Part shown: positions 41,323 through 49,981 of the stretch, piece by piece | Layout of the letters: the number at the start of each line of letters is the position of its first letter | Numbering within the stretch: the stretch's first letter is position 1 | Source of the DNA: a virus | Virus record (IMG/VR): IMGVR_UViG_3300021963_000038 | Coordinates: 1-64,000 of that record | Length of the DNA: 64,000 nt | Direction: 5' to 3' (one strand) | Position numbers and translations under genes: made by a program | Notes under the pieces: model-generated | What the model was told of the DNA's origin: nothing | Databases searched by the model: none | What the model saw: the letters and a program-made list of their open reading frames with translations, nothing else

Positions 41323-43005
41323 ATGAATAATCATGGGTATTTGGGAAATAGTTCATTAAAAAGAACTGAGGTTCAACTTTCATACACAGAAGAACAAGTT
41401 TTAGAACTTGCCAAATGTGCGGAAGACCCTACCTATTTCATTGATAACTACTGTTACATAGTAACACTAGACCACGGTTTACAACCTTTTAAATTATACG
41501 ATTGCCAAAAAGAAAAGATAAAAGTTATACATGATAATCGAAAAGTTATTATTATGGAAGGCCGTCAACAAGGTAAAACTTCCACATCTGCCGCCTACAT
41601 TCTTTGGTACACATTATTTCAAGATTCAAAAACTGTCGCAATTCTTGCCAATAAGGCAACTACAGCTCGTGAAATTATTTCACGATATCAATTGATGTAT
41701 GAAAATCTTCCTTTGTGGATGCAACAAGGTATTAAAACTTGGAACAAAGGTGATGTGGAATTAGAAAACGGTTCAATCGTTTTTACTGCTGCAACAACTG
41801 GTGCAGGTATTCGTGGTAAATCTGTAAACTTATTGTATATTGATGAAGCCGCAATTATTCCTAATACGATTGCAGAAGCGTTTTTTACTGCTGTCTATCC
41901 TGTTATTTCTGCTGGTCAAACAACTAAGATTCTTATCACATCCACTCCACTAGGTTACAATCACTTTTGGAAGTTTTGGAATGATGCAATGAATAAAAAC
42001 AATGACTTTGTGCCATTGTTTATTCCATACAACAGAATTCCAGGTCGTGATGAGAAGTGGGCACTAGAACAGAAACGCCAACTTGGTGAGTTGAAATACA
42101 ACCAAGAGGTTCTGTGTAAGTTCCTTGGTTCATCTTTGACTTTGATTGATGCTGCAACGATTGAGTATATGTCAACATTACCGACTGTATACTCTAAAGA
42201 TGGTTTAGATTTGTATGAGTATCCAGTCAAAGCCGAAAGAGATGATGAAGAAGTTTTGGTCAAGAAACCACACACTTATGTTATCGTTGCAGATACGGCT
42301 CAAGGTGTTGGCGGAGACTATTCAGCTTTTGTAATTATTGATATCGCAGAAGTACCCTATAAGTTAGTGGGTAAATACAGAGATAATAAGATTGCACCTA
42401 TGCTATATCCTTCGGTTATACATAAGGTAGCGAAAGATTTTAACAATGCATATGTTTTACTTGAGGTTAACACAAGTGAACAGGTTGCATATATTTTACA
42501 ATCAGAATTGGAATATGAAAATATTCTATATGTCACCAAAACTGGTAAAGGTCAGAAAGTAACTGGTGGTTTTGGTGGTGCGGGTAGAACAAGTTTTGGC
42601 GTTGTTACTGACAAAAGAGTAAAACGCATTGGTTGTTTTACGTTTAAATCATTAATTGAAGAAAAGAAATTACTGATTCCTGATGCCGATGTGATATCGG
42701 AACTATCGACTTTTATTGAATATCGTGGTTCATATCAAGCGGATGATGGTTATCACGATGATTTGGTGATGCCTTTAGTCTTGTTTAGTTGGTTGACAAC
42801 TAATCCTTACTTCAAAGACTTAAACGATGTTAATATTCGTGAGGCAATGTATCAAGAGAGAATTAAACAAATAGAAGAAGATGTTATACCCTTTGGTTTT
42901 TTGAGTGATGGCCAAGATATGGAATATGAGGTGGATAGCGGAGATGCTTGGACAAAAGAAGATTCCAAGCCTTTACCACCAGGTTACTTATCTTCAAGTT
43001 TGTAA
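41323..43005 (+). CDS. 17: Large terminase subunit gp17
   Basis: A 560-residue homologue of T4 gp17 (610), the ATP-driven packaging motor and headful nuclease. The ATPase domain has the Walker A-like GRQQGKTS at residues 80-87 and Walker B LLYIDEAA near 171-177 (Asp174, Glu175). A coupling motif follows (TKILITSTPLG). The nuclease domain starts with VIVADTAQGVGGDYSAF (Asp324), and DDGYHDDLVM near 474-483 supplies further acidic ligands. It lies six bases after the Dps-like gene. The C-terminus (PLPPGYLSSSL) is a typical ending. Confidence 0.95.
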   Translation: MNNHGYLGNSSLKRTEVQLSYTEEQVLELAKCAEDPTYFIDNYCYIVTLDHGLQPFKLYDCQKEKIKVIHDNRKVIIMEGRQQGKTSTSAAYILWYTLFQDSKTVAILANKATTAREIISRYQLMYENLPLWMQQGIKTWNKGDVELENGSIVFTAATTGAGIRGKSVNLLYIDEAAIIPNTIAEAFFTAVYPVISAGQTTKILITSTPLGYNHFWKFWNDAMNKNNDFVPLFIPYNRIPGRDEKWALEQKRQLGELKYNQEVLCKFLGSSLTLIDAATIEYMSTLPTVYSKDGLDLYEYPVKAERDDEEVLVKKPHTYVIVADTAQGVGGDYSAFVIIDIAEVPYKLVGKYRDNKIAPMLYPSVIHKVAKDFNNAYVLLEVNTSEQVAYILQSELEYENILYVTKTGKGQKVTGGFGGAGRTSFGVVTDKRVKRIGCFTFKSLIEEKKLLIPDADVISELSTFIEYRGSYQADDGYHDDLVMPLVLFSWLTTNPYFKDLNDVNIREAMYQERIKQIEEDVIPFGFLSDGQDMEYEVDSGDAWTKEDSKPLPPGYLSSSL

Positions 43006-43009
43006 AAAA

Positions 43010-43017
43010 CTAAATAG
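43010..43017 (+). promoter_or_regulatory. T4-type late promoter box
   Basis: CTAAATAG lies 39 bases before the gp18 ATG, with an AAGGAG ribosome site in the leader. The gene is highly expressed in T4, in line with its own promoter. Confidence 0.65.
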
Positions 43018-43056
43018 TGTATAAAGAAAAATTGACCCATAACTAAGGAGAAATCC

Positions 43057-44961
43057 ATGGCATTTCAGCTATCACCTGGGGTAAATGTATCAGAAATTGA
43101 CCTGACTACAATCGTACCCTCAGTCGCTACTTCAATTGGCGGCATCGCTGGAAATTTTAACTGGGGTCCAGTTAGTGAAGTTGTTACCGTATCAGACGAG
43201 GTTCGCCTTGCCTCTGCATTTGGTAAACCTGACAATACAAATTATGAATACTGGTTCTCAGCAGCAAATTTCTTAGCTTATTCAAATAACCTAAAAGTTG
43301 TTCGTGCCGCAAACACGACTTCCACTCTTAACGCTACAGCCAATGGCTCTGGTGTTTTGATTAAAAACTCTGACGATTATATTGCTAATCGTGAAACTGC
43401 ATCTAATACTACTTACGGACCTTTTGGTGCTCGTTGTGCTGGTGCTTTAGGTAACAGTTTGCGTATTTCAATTTGCCCATCAGCACAAGCATATTCTGCC
43501 AACTTAACTGTTACAGATACTCTAAGATGTAATGCTGTTACAAGTGGTGACACCACAATCAATGTTAATGGTAATGCTAATGCTGCCGCTAACATTTTTG
43601 CTGGAGATTTAATCTCTGTTGATGGTGGAACAACATATATTCGTGTTGCCTCTGTTAACGCAACTGCAATTATTACTGCAACTGCACCAGGTACTGTCAA
43701 TGTTGGTACAGCAATTCTCCGTAGATGGCAATATGCTGACCAGTTTGGTGTTGCACCAGGCACATCATCATATACTTCTGGTTTAGGTGGTTCTGGTGAT
43801 GAAATGCACGTTATTGTTGTTGACGAAGATGGTCAATTCTCAAATGGTGTTGCTAATACAGTTCTTGAAAAATATGCGTTTGTATCTAAAGCATCTGATG
43901 CACAGAACAATGATGGTTCTTCAAACTACTATAAGACAATTATCAATAACCAATCAAGATATGTTTGGTGGTTAACACATCAACCAGGTGGTTCTAATTG
44001 GGGAACAACTGCTGTTTCTAAAACATTTACCAACATTAATACACCATTTTCTGCATCAATGAGTGCGGGTGCTGATGGTACAATTGGTAACTCAGAAATT
44101 ATTACTGCATACGGATTCTTTGCAAATGCCGATGTTGTGGATGTTTCATTGTTAATTTCTGGTCCAGGTAATGCAACTGTTGCAGCTGACTTAATTTCTA
44201 AAGTAGAAAGTCGTAAAGATACTGTTCTGTTTTTATCACCAACAAAATCTTCTGTTGTAAACAATGCTGGTTCTGAAGCAACATCTATTCTTTCATTCCG
44301 TTCAGGATTGACAAGTTCTTCATATGCATTTATGGATTCTGGTTACAAATATCAATACGACCGCTATAACGATGTGTACCGTTGGGTACCGTTGAATGGT
44401 GATATTGCTGGTATTTGTGCTCGTACAGACCAAGAACGTGACCCATGGTTCTCTCCAGGTGGTTTAAATCGTGGTATCGTTAAGAATTCAATTAAACTAG
44501 CATACAACCCAACTAAAGCAGAACGTGATAACTTGTATGTACAAGGTGTTAATCCTGTTGTTACATTTGCTGGTGAAGGTACAATTCTATTTGGTGACAA
44601 AACATTGTTAAGCAAACCATCTGTGTTTGACCGTGTCAATGTTCGCCGTCTATTCATTGTACTTGAAAAGACGATTGCTCGTGCTGCTCGTAGTTCATTG
44701 TTTGAATTTAACGACCAGTTTACTCGTGCTCAATTCGTTAACTTAGTTGAACCATTCTTGCGTGATGTTCAAGGTCGCCGTGGTCTAACTGATTACCGTG
44801 TTGTTTGCGATGAGTCTAACAACACAGCCAATGTAATTGATGCTAACCAATTTGTTGGTGACATTTACATTAAACCAGCCCGTTCAGTCAACTTCATTCA
44901 ACTTAACTTTGTGGCAGTTCGCACAGGCGTTACATTTGAAGAAATTGTTGGTCGGTTCTAA
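43057..44961 (+). CDS. 18: Tail sheath protein gp18
   Basis: A 634-residue homologue of T4 gp18 (659). Diagnostic parts are LSPGVNVSEIDLTTIVPSVA, TSIGGIAGNFNWGPVSEVVT at the N-terminus and the conserved C-terminal sheath fold: DRVNVRRLFIVLEKTIARAA, FEFNDQFTRAQFVNLVEPFL and KPARSVNFIQLNFVAVRTGV. A beta segment at about 155-215 (GDTTINVNGNANAAANIFAG) lies in the surface-exposed region that varies among phages. gp18 forms the contractile sheath around gp19. The strong ribosome site (AAGGAG) suits a major virion protein. Confidence 0.96.
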   Translation: MAFQLSPGVNVSEIDLTTIVPSVATSIGGIAGNFNWGPVSEVVTVSDEVRLASAFGKPDNTNYEYWFSAANFLAYSNNLKVVRAANTTSTLNATANGSGVLIKNSDDYIANRETASNTTYGPFGARCAGALGNSLRISICPSAQAYSANLTVTDTLRCNAVTSGDTTINVNGNANAAANIFAGDLISVDGGTTYIRVASVNATAIITATAPGTVNVGTAILRRWQYADQFGVAPGTSSYTSGLGGSGDEMHVIVVDEDGQFSNGVANTVLEKYAFVSKASDAQNNDGSSNYYKTIINNQSRYVWWLTHQPGGSNWGTTAVSKTFTNINTPFSASMSAGADGTIGNSEIITAYGFFANADVVDVSLLISGPGNATVAADLISKVESRKDTVLFLSPTKSSVVNNAGSEATSILSFRSGLTSSSYAFMDSGYKYQYDRYNDVYRWVPLNGDIAGICARTDQERDPWFSPGGLNRGIVKNSIKLAYNPTKAERDNLYVQGVNPVVTFAGEGTILFGDKTLLSKPSVFDRVNVRRLFIVLEKTIARAARSSLFEFNDQFTRAQFVNLVEPFLRDVQGRRGLTDYRVVCDESNNTANVIDANQFVGDIYIKPARSVNFIQLNFVAVRTGVTFEEIVGRF

Positions 44962-44968
44962 TAAATAG
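44960..44968 (+). promoter_or_regulatory. T4-type late promoter box
   Basis: AATAAATAG begins in the gp18 stop region, 17 bases before the gp19 ATG, and is followed by an AGGAGA ribosome site. Confidence 0.6.
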
Positions 44969-44985
44969 AGAGATAGGAGAAAAAA

Positions 44986-45531
44986 ATGGCATTTAATGTA
45001 AACGAATTCCGCTCTCAGATGGTAGGAGACGGTGCTCGCCCAAATTTATTTGAGGTGAGTATGCCGTTTCCTGGCTTTTCACAGCCTGGAGATGCACAGA
45101 GAAAATTAACTTTCATGTGTAAAACGGCTCAACTACCCGGTTCAACCATTGGTGTTGTACCTGTTCAATACTTTGGCCGTGAATTAAAATTTGCGGGTAA
45201 TAGAACATTCACAGATTGGACAATTACAGTTATCAATGATGAAGATTTTGTGATTCGCAATGCTTTCGAGCGTTGGATGAATGGCATCAATAGTCATAGT
45301 CTTAATATTCGTAACCCATTAGCATCAGCACCAGGTGGTTACACCGTTGATGCAGATGTAACTCAATTTGGCAAACAAGGTGATACACTAAAGAAATATC
45401 GTTTTCTTGGTTTATTTCCTCAAGATATTGCACCAATTGATGTTGATTGGGGTTCTAACGATACTATTGAAGAATTCACCATCACGCTTTCCTACCAATG
45501 GTGGGAAGCAACAGCAGACCAAGTGGCTTGA
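44986..45531 (+). CDS. 19: Tail tube protein gp19
   Basis: A 181-residue homologue of T4 gp19 (163). It has NEFRSQMVGDGARPNLFEVS at the N-terminus, CKTAQLPGSTIGVVPVQYFG, RTFTDWTITVINDEDFVIRN and ERWMNGINSH, the hallmark of gp19-type tubes, and ends with the IEEFTITLSYQWWE strand. It polymerises on gp48/gp54 inside the sheath. It is followed directly by an intrinsic terminator, which separates the tail genes from the portal and prohead genes. Confidence 0.96.
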   Translation: MAFNVNEFRSQMVGDGARPNLFEVSMPFPGFSQPGDAQRKLTFMCKTAQLPGSTIGVVPVQYFGRELKFAGNRTFTDWTITVINDEDFVIRNAFERWMNGINSHSLNIRNPLASAPGGYTVDADVTQFGKQGDTLKKYRFLGLFPQDIAPIDVDWGSNDTIEEFTITLSYQWWEATADQVA

Positions 45532-45533
45532 TG

Positions 45534-45563
45534 AAAGGGGGGTCCTACGACCTCCCTTTTTAC
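45534..45563 (+). terminator. Intrinsic terminator after gp19
   Basis: An 11-bp stem with one G-T wobble (AAAGGGGGGTC / GACCTCCCTTT) has a CTAC loop and a T run. It begins two bases after the gp19 stop and lies before gp20, for which no late box was seen nearby. Confidence 0.9.
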
Positions 45564-45583
45564 TTTTTTAGGATGAATTTTTA

Positions 45584-47218
45584 ATGGCAATAAAACTATT
45601 CGGTTTCACACTCGGTAAAAAGGACATTGTTCAGGTTGAAAAACCTGAGCAAGCTTCTTTTGCGCTTCCGACAGAAGCAATCGATGATGGTGCAGTCACC
45701 ATCACTCAAAATGCTCATTACGGTACCTATGTTGACTTAGATGGTGCTGTTCGTAATGAGATTGAACTTATTACCCGTTATCGTGAAATGTCAAATCACC
45801 CTGAGTGTGATATGGCAATTGATGAAATTGTTAATGAAGCAATTAGTCATACAGAAAAAGGTGAAGTTTTAAAAATTGTTTTAGACAATTTAAAACAACC
45901 TGAAACAATTAAGAAAAAAATTATTGAAGAATTCAACAACATTCAAAAGATGTTGAACTTCAGTAATCTTGCCGATGATTTATTCAAGCGTTGGTACATT
46001 GATGGTCGTATCTATTATCATGTCATCGTCAATGAAAAAGACCCAAAACAAGGCATTCAAGAATTACGATATATTGACCCACGCAAGATTCGTAAAGTGC
46101 GTGAGGTTCAAAAAGAACGTGACCCAAAAACTGGTGCCAACATTATTAAATCGTTGGCTGAATACTATGTTTACAATGACCGTGGTACAACGACACAAAC
46201 ATTTAGTGCAAACGTAACACAAGGTTTGCGTATTGCACCTGAAGCAATCATTAATGTAAACTCAGGTTTGATGGATGCAAAGAATGTGTTCGTCATTTCT
46301 TATCTACACAAAGCAATTAAGGCACTTAATCAATTACGAATGATTGAAGATGCGGTAGTTATCTATCGTATATCAAGAGCACCTGAACGCCGCATATTCT
46401 ATATTGATGTTGGTAATTTACCAAAAGGTAAAGCTGAACAATATATCCGTTCTATTATGATTCAGTATCGTAACAAATTAGTTTATGATGCAAGCACTGG
46501 CGAGATTAGAGATGAGCGTAAACATATGTCTATGCTTGAAGATTTCTGGTTACCACGGCGTGAAGGTGGTAAAGGTACAGAGATTACTACACTACCAGGC
46601 GGACAAAACCTTGGTGAAATGGAAGATGTGAAATACTTCCAAAAGAAATTATTAAATGCATTAAATGTACCTGTATCTCGTTTAGAACCAAATGATGGTG
46701 GAGTTATGGGTCTTGGTCGCACAACTGAAGTTACCCGTGATGAAGTTAAGTTTGCTAAGTTTGTTAACAGACTTCGTAATAAGTTTTCACAGATTTTTGA
46801 CCATGCATTGAGAATTCAACTTGTACTAAAAGGTGTTTGTACCAGTGAAGAATGGGAAGAATTCAGAGAAGAAATCTATTATGATTTCATCAAAGATAAT
46901 AACTTTACCGAAATGCGTGATGCAGAATTGCTCCGTGAAAGAGTAAATACAGCAACAATGTTAGACCCATTCATTGGTCGTTATTATTCAGCAGCATGGG
47001 TTCGTAAGAATGTGTTGCAAATGACTGATGAAGAAATTGAACAAATGGAAAAAGAAATTGAAGAAGAAGGTCCAGTTGTACAACCAGGTGATGAACAAGC
47101 ACAACAAGGGCAAGTTCCACCAGAAGATAATACCATGGAAAGAACACCTTCTGAATCTGCAACACCAGAATTAGATGCAGAGGTAGAGAAGTCTGCACTT
47201 AATATAAATAGGAAATAA
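45584..47218 (+). CDS. 20: Portal protein gp20
   Basis: A 544-residue homologue of T4 gp20 (524), the dodecameric portal vertex. Diagnostic parts are YREMSNHPECDMAIDEIVNE, LRYIDPRKIRKVREVQKERD, VIYRISRAPERRIFYIDVGN, LEDFWLPRREGGKGTEITTL and LNVPVSRLEPN. The acidic C-terminal tail (about 480-530, EEIEQMEKEIEEEGPVVQPG) is variable in the family. It starts 21 bases after the terminator, preceded by an AGGATG ribosome site, so it may depend on readthrough or on an unrecognised promoter. Its last codons carry the late box for gp67. Confidence 0.96.
   Translation: MAIKLFGFTLGKKDIVQVEKPEQASFALPTEAIDDGAVTITQNAHYGTYVDLDGAVRNEIELITRYREMSNHPECDMAIDEIVNEAISHTEKGEVLKIVLDNLKQPETIKKKIIEEFNNIQKMLNFSNLADDLFKRWYIDGRIYYHVIVNEKDPKQGIQELRYIDPRKIRKVREVQKERDPKTGANIIKSLAEYYVYNDRGTTTQTFSANVTQGLRIAPEAIINVNSGLMDAKNVFVISYLHKAIKALNQLRMIEDAVVIYRISRAPERRIFYIDVGNLPKGKAEQYIRSIMIQYRNKLVYDASTGEIRDERKHMSMLEDFWLPRREGGKGTEITTLPGGQNLGEMEDVKYFQKKLLNALNVPVSRLEPNDGGVMGLGRTTEVTRDEVKFAKFVNRLRNKFSQIFDHALRIQLVLKGVCTSEEWEEFREEIYYDFIKDNNFTEMRDAELLRERVNTATMLDPFIGRYYSAAWVRKNVLQMTDEEIEQMEKEIEEEGPVVQPGDEQAQQGQVPPEDNTMERTPSESATPELDAEVEKSALNINRK
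47203..47210 (+). promoter_or_regulatory. T4-type late promoter box
   Basis: TATAAATA, a full consensus match inside the last codons of gp20, ends seven bases before the gp67 ATG. Confidence 0.65.
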
Positions 47219-47400
47219 TGGAGAACAATATGACAAGTTTTATTGACCAGATTGCAACAGGCGATGCGCTTGGTGCAAAAAACACCATGTCTGATATGTT
47301 ATCAGCCAAGGCTTTTGAAGCATTAGATGCTCGTAAACAAGAATTAGCTGCATCACTATTTGGTGGTGAGAAAAAAGAAGAAGAAACTTCAGAACAATAA
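47218..47400 (+). CDS. 67: Prohead core protein gp67-like
   Basis: A 60-residue acidic protein in the position of T4 gp67 (80 residues) between portal and gp68/gp21. The pattern FIDQIATGDALGAKNTMSDM followed by KAFEALDARKQELAASLFGG fits the gp67 type, whose conserved core ends in a DxRKxxIAxSLF-like segment. gp67 is a minor component of the scaffolding core and affects head shape. The Glu/Lys-rich end is typical of core proteins cleaved by gp21. The start and stop both overlap neighbours (TAATG). Confidence 0.75.
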   Translation: MENNMTSFIDQIATGDALGAKNTMSDMLSAKAFEALDARKQELAASLFGGEKKEEETSEQ

Positions 47401-48506
47401 TGAAATCTCTACAAGACTTTAAGACTCTTTTAGAAGAAGAAAAATCAGACTATTCTAAGTTTGATGTTTTGGTTCGTGCTGGTCTTGCCAATAAGGCACA
47501 GATGCAACGTATTCACAAAATCTTAGATAAGATGGGTGAAGAAAAACCAACATTCAACAATGCAGATAGAATGATTATTCAAAATTTGTTTAACAAGATG
47601 GTAGATGTTATTACCAATAACAAACAGATTTATCAAAAGACTCGACAAGTTGTTAGAGAAAATATTGAAGAAGAAATTGAAGAACCAATTATTCTTCAAG
47701 AAGATAAAGACCCACCATTAGTGTTGGTTATAAAGCGTAAAGCAATTCGTATGTATCCAGATGGTACAAGAATTGCTTTATATTATAATGAACGATTACA
47801 AAAATATTTTTCCGTACCTTACCAATATGGTTCAGGTATGGATGCACCAATACAATCTGAAGAAGTTGAACAGATTGATGAACTATCTTCAAATTTATTA
47901 GACCGTTACAAAGAAAAAGCAAAAAAATCTTCTGATAGTTTAGCTTCTCAAGGTAAATATAAACAAGCTAATGATAGAACATTAAATGTTATGAAAGCAA
48001 CGGGTAAGCAGATTGAAAAAACTACTGCTAATATCCGTAAACATTTAAACAAAGAAGAAGTTGAATTAGAAGAAGCTTCTAACGATCCTTGGAAAGATAA
48101 ACATTTTGGTCCAACTAAAATAATCAAACAAAAATATCATGTTAAGACTGATACTAAGTCATATAATGTTAAAGCAGATAATGAAGACCATGCACACAAA
48201 CTGGTAACTAATCATGCTCCTGGTTCTAAGATTGTTTCTATTGAGCATAAAGGTCGCATAATGGAAGAAACAATAGATGAAGCGGTAATGGACACACTAC
48301 ATAAGATAGTAGATAATAAATCGGCACAGTCTGTTAAGTTTGCATCTGGTCATACTCGTAAGGTAGACCACTTTACTGCATCTGCAATCACTCAAGTGCA
48401 TAAAGCATTGAATGATGAGAACAAGAAAAAATTTGCTGATATGGTTCATAAATCACCAGAACATTTTATGAAAGCATCTGATTTTGCTTTCAAACGTGCA
48501 AAATGA
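47400..48506 (+). CDS. Probable prohead core protein between gp67 and gp68
   Basis: A 368-residue, very charged protein. Residues about 15-90 hold the conserved block SKFDVLVRAGLANKAQMQRI, HKILDKMGEEKPTFNNADRM and IIQNLFNKMVDVITNNKQIY, which I recall from T4-like phages of aquatic bacteria. A segment at about 105-150 (PPLVLVIKRKAIRMYPDGTR) is beta-like. The C-terminal region (YHVKTDTKSYNVKADNEDHA, FASGHTRKVDHFTASAITQV) resembles small modules in other prohead proteins. T4 has no counterpart of this length here. The place inside the core operon supports a scaffold role. Confidence 0.7.
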   Translation: MKSLQDFKTLLEEEKSDYSKFDVLVRAGLANKAQMQRIHKILDKMGEEKPTFNNADRMIIQNLFNKMVDVITNNKQIYQKTRQVVRENIEEEIEEPIILQEDKDPPLVLVIKRKAIRMYPDGTRIALYYNERLQKYFSVPYQYGSGMDAPIQSEEVEQIDELSSNLLDRYKEKAKKSSDSLASQGKYKQANDRTLNVMKATGKQIEKTTANIRKHLNKEEVELEEASNDPWKDKHFGPTKIIKQKYHVKTDTKSYNVKADNEDHAHKLVTNHAPGSKIVSIEHKGRIMEETIDEAVMDTLHKIVDNKSAQSVKFASGHTRKVDHFTASAITQVHKALNDENKKKFADMVHKSPEHFMKASDFAFKRAK

Positions 48507-48937
48507 AATTTGTAGAACTTATTGCAGAGAATAAACTAACAGAAGCCAAAGCATTTATATTTGAGCGTCTTGAGCAAATGATTGCTGCAAGATTAGAGGC
48601 AGAAAAAGTTGCCATAGTAAATGATACATATGAATGGGTTGAAGAAGAATTAGATGAAGCAAATGTGATGAGAATGGGTAGAATCACTAAGATTCGCCGT
48701 AGAATTAGAAGAAATGCAAAAGGTAGAATAGTTGTTCAAAAGAATGTACGAAAGTCTGCCATTAAAGGATATAAGTTGGCTGGTAACCGAGTTGTTCGTA
48801 TACCAACCATACAGAGATTACAGAAATCTAGAAAACTTAAGCGGTACTGGAAAACAAAAGGAAAAGCAAAGTTGCGTAGAACATTAATGAAGCGCAGCAT
48901 TTCTTTGAAGCGCCGCAAATCAATGGGAATAAGATAA
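48503..48937 (+). CDS. 68: Prohead core protein gp68-like
   Basis: A 144-residue protein, close in length to T4 gp68 (141). The N-terminal third is acidic and helical (FIFERLEQMIAARLEAEKVA). The rest is strongly basic (RITKIRRRIRRNAKGRIVVQ, KSAIKGYKLAGNRVVRIPTI, LRRTLMKRSISLKRRKSMGI), matching the basic tail of gp68-type core proteins. gp68 helps form the prohead core and may neutralise DNA or acidic scaffold. The four-base ATGA overlap couples it to the previous gene. Confidence 0.75.
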   Translation: MKFVELIAENKLTEAKAFIFERLEQMIAARLEAEKVAIVNDTYEWVEEELDEANVMRMGRITKIRRRIRRNAKGRIVVQKNVRKSAIKGYKLAGNRVVRIPTIQRLQKSRKLKRYWKTKGKAKLRRTLMKRSISLKRRKSMGIR

Positions 48938-48938
48938 C

Positions 48939-49301
48939 ATGGCATACGAAATTATAAACACTACAAGAGGCAGCTCGATTGTTCGAGTTGTGGATGCTAG
49001 CACAGCCAATCTTGCACTCACTCAATTCAGAGGTAATCCAACAACTGAAACAGTTAGTGGCCTTACTATTCGTAAATTGAATTGGTCAACTAATGGTAGT
49101 ATTGAAGTAACTCGTGATGGTGCTCAATTATTTAAATTATCAGGTTCAGGTGAGATGCGCCTTGATGATTACGGTGGCGCAGTTGCTAATACAGCATCGG
49201 GCAATCTTTCAGTCCAAATTTTTACTGGTGGATGTATTGTTATGGAAGTTTCAAAAACAGCTACATATAATGTAGACCCATATACAGGACAATCCGTATG
49301 A
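48939..49301 (+). CDS. Unknown small beta-rich protein before gp21
   Basis: A 120-residue protein (MAYEIINTTRGSSIVRVVDA, ALTQFRGNPTTETVSGLTIR, KLNWSTNGSIEVTRDGAQLF, LSGSGEMRLDDYGGAVANTA). It looks like a single beta-sandwich domain. Similar proteins occur in the head gene cluster of T4-like phages of aquatic bacteria, as far as I recall, with no known function. It could be a head decoration or neck-associated protein. It is coupled to gp21 by an ATGA overlap and follows gp68 after one base. Confidence 0.7.
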   Translation: MAYEIINTTRGSSIVRVVDASTANLALTQFRGNPTTETVSGLTIRKLNWSTNGSIEVTRDGAQLFKLSGSGEMRLDDYGGAVANTASGNLSVQIFTGGCIVMEVSKTATYNVDPYTGQSV

Positions 49302-49948
49302 AACTAATTAGAGAAAACATTGAAGAAGTAAAATTCTTAACTGAAGCCACAGAAAATGGCAAAAAGAACTTGTATATTACAGGTCCTTTTCTCGTATATG
49401 ATAAGCCAAATAAAAATAATCGTATGTACACCAAAGACATTCTAAGTAATGAAGTTAAAAGGTACAACGAAGAATATGTAAAAACTAACCGTGCGCTTGG
49501 AGAACTTGGACATCCAGACACACCATCTATTAACCTTGAAAGAGTTTCACATAAGATTGTCGAATTAACAGACAACGGGGAAGCGTTCATTGGTAAGGCG
49601 TTGATTCTTGATACACCATATGGTCAAATTGTTAAAAACTTTATGGATTCTGGTGTAAACCTTGGAGTATCTTCTCGTGGTATGGGTTCATTACAACCAA
49701 CCAAAGAAGGTTACAACATTGTTCAAGATGATTTTCGTTTAGCTACAGCTGCTGATATCGTTGCGGATCCATCTGCACCAGGAGCTTTCGTTAACGGTAT
49801 CATGGAGAATAAAGAATGGTTGTTTGTCGAAGGTCGTTTTGTTGAAGTTGATATAGATAACGCAAAAAGACAAATTAGACAAGCATCACGAAAAGATATT
49901 GAACAGGTTGCCCTCAACTTGTTTGAAAATTTCATCAGAAAACTTTAA
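49298..49948 (+). CDS. 21: Prohead core protease gp21
   Basis: A 216-residue homologue of T4 gp21 (212), the serine protease that cleaves scaffold and capsid proteins during head maturation. The family features are LYITGPFLVYDKPNKNNRMY, ALGELGHPDTPSINLERVSH (catalytic His72 in GHP) and NLGVSSRGMGSLQP (catalytic Ser at 125 or 126 in the SSRG motif). It then continues with DFRLATAADIVADPSAPGAF. These are the features of herpes/T4-type prohead proteases. Its likely substrates, gp22, gp67, gp68 and gp23, are encoded around it. Confidence 0.94.
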   Translation: MKLIRENIEEVKFLTEATENGKKNLYITGPFLVYDKPNKNNRMYTKDILSNEVKRYNEEYVKTNRALGELGHPDTPSINLERVSHKIVELTDNGEAFIGKALILDTPYGQIVKNFMDSGVNLGVSSRGMGSLQPTKEGYNIVQDDFRLATAADIVADPSAPGAFVNGIMENKEWLFVEGRFVEVDIDNAKRQIRQASRKDIEQVALNLFENFIRKL

Positions 49949-49951
49949 TTT

Positions 49952-49959
49952 TATAAATA
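49952..49959 (+). promoter_or_regulatory. T4-type late promoter box
   Basis: TATAAATA, a full consensus match, lies 22 bases before the gp22 ATG, with an AAGGAGAT ribosome site between. It probably drives gp22-gp23. Confidence 0.8.
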
Positions 49960-49981
49960 AGAAATCATAAGGAGATTCCTA

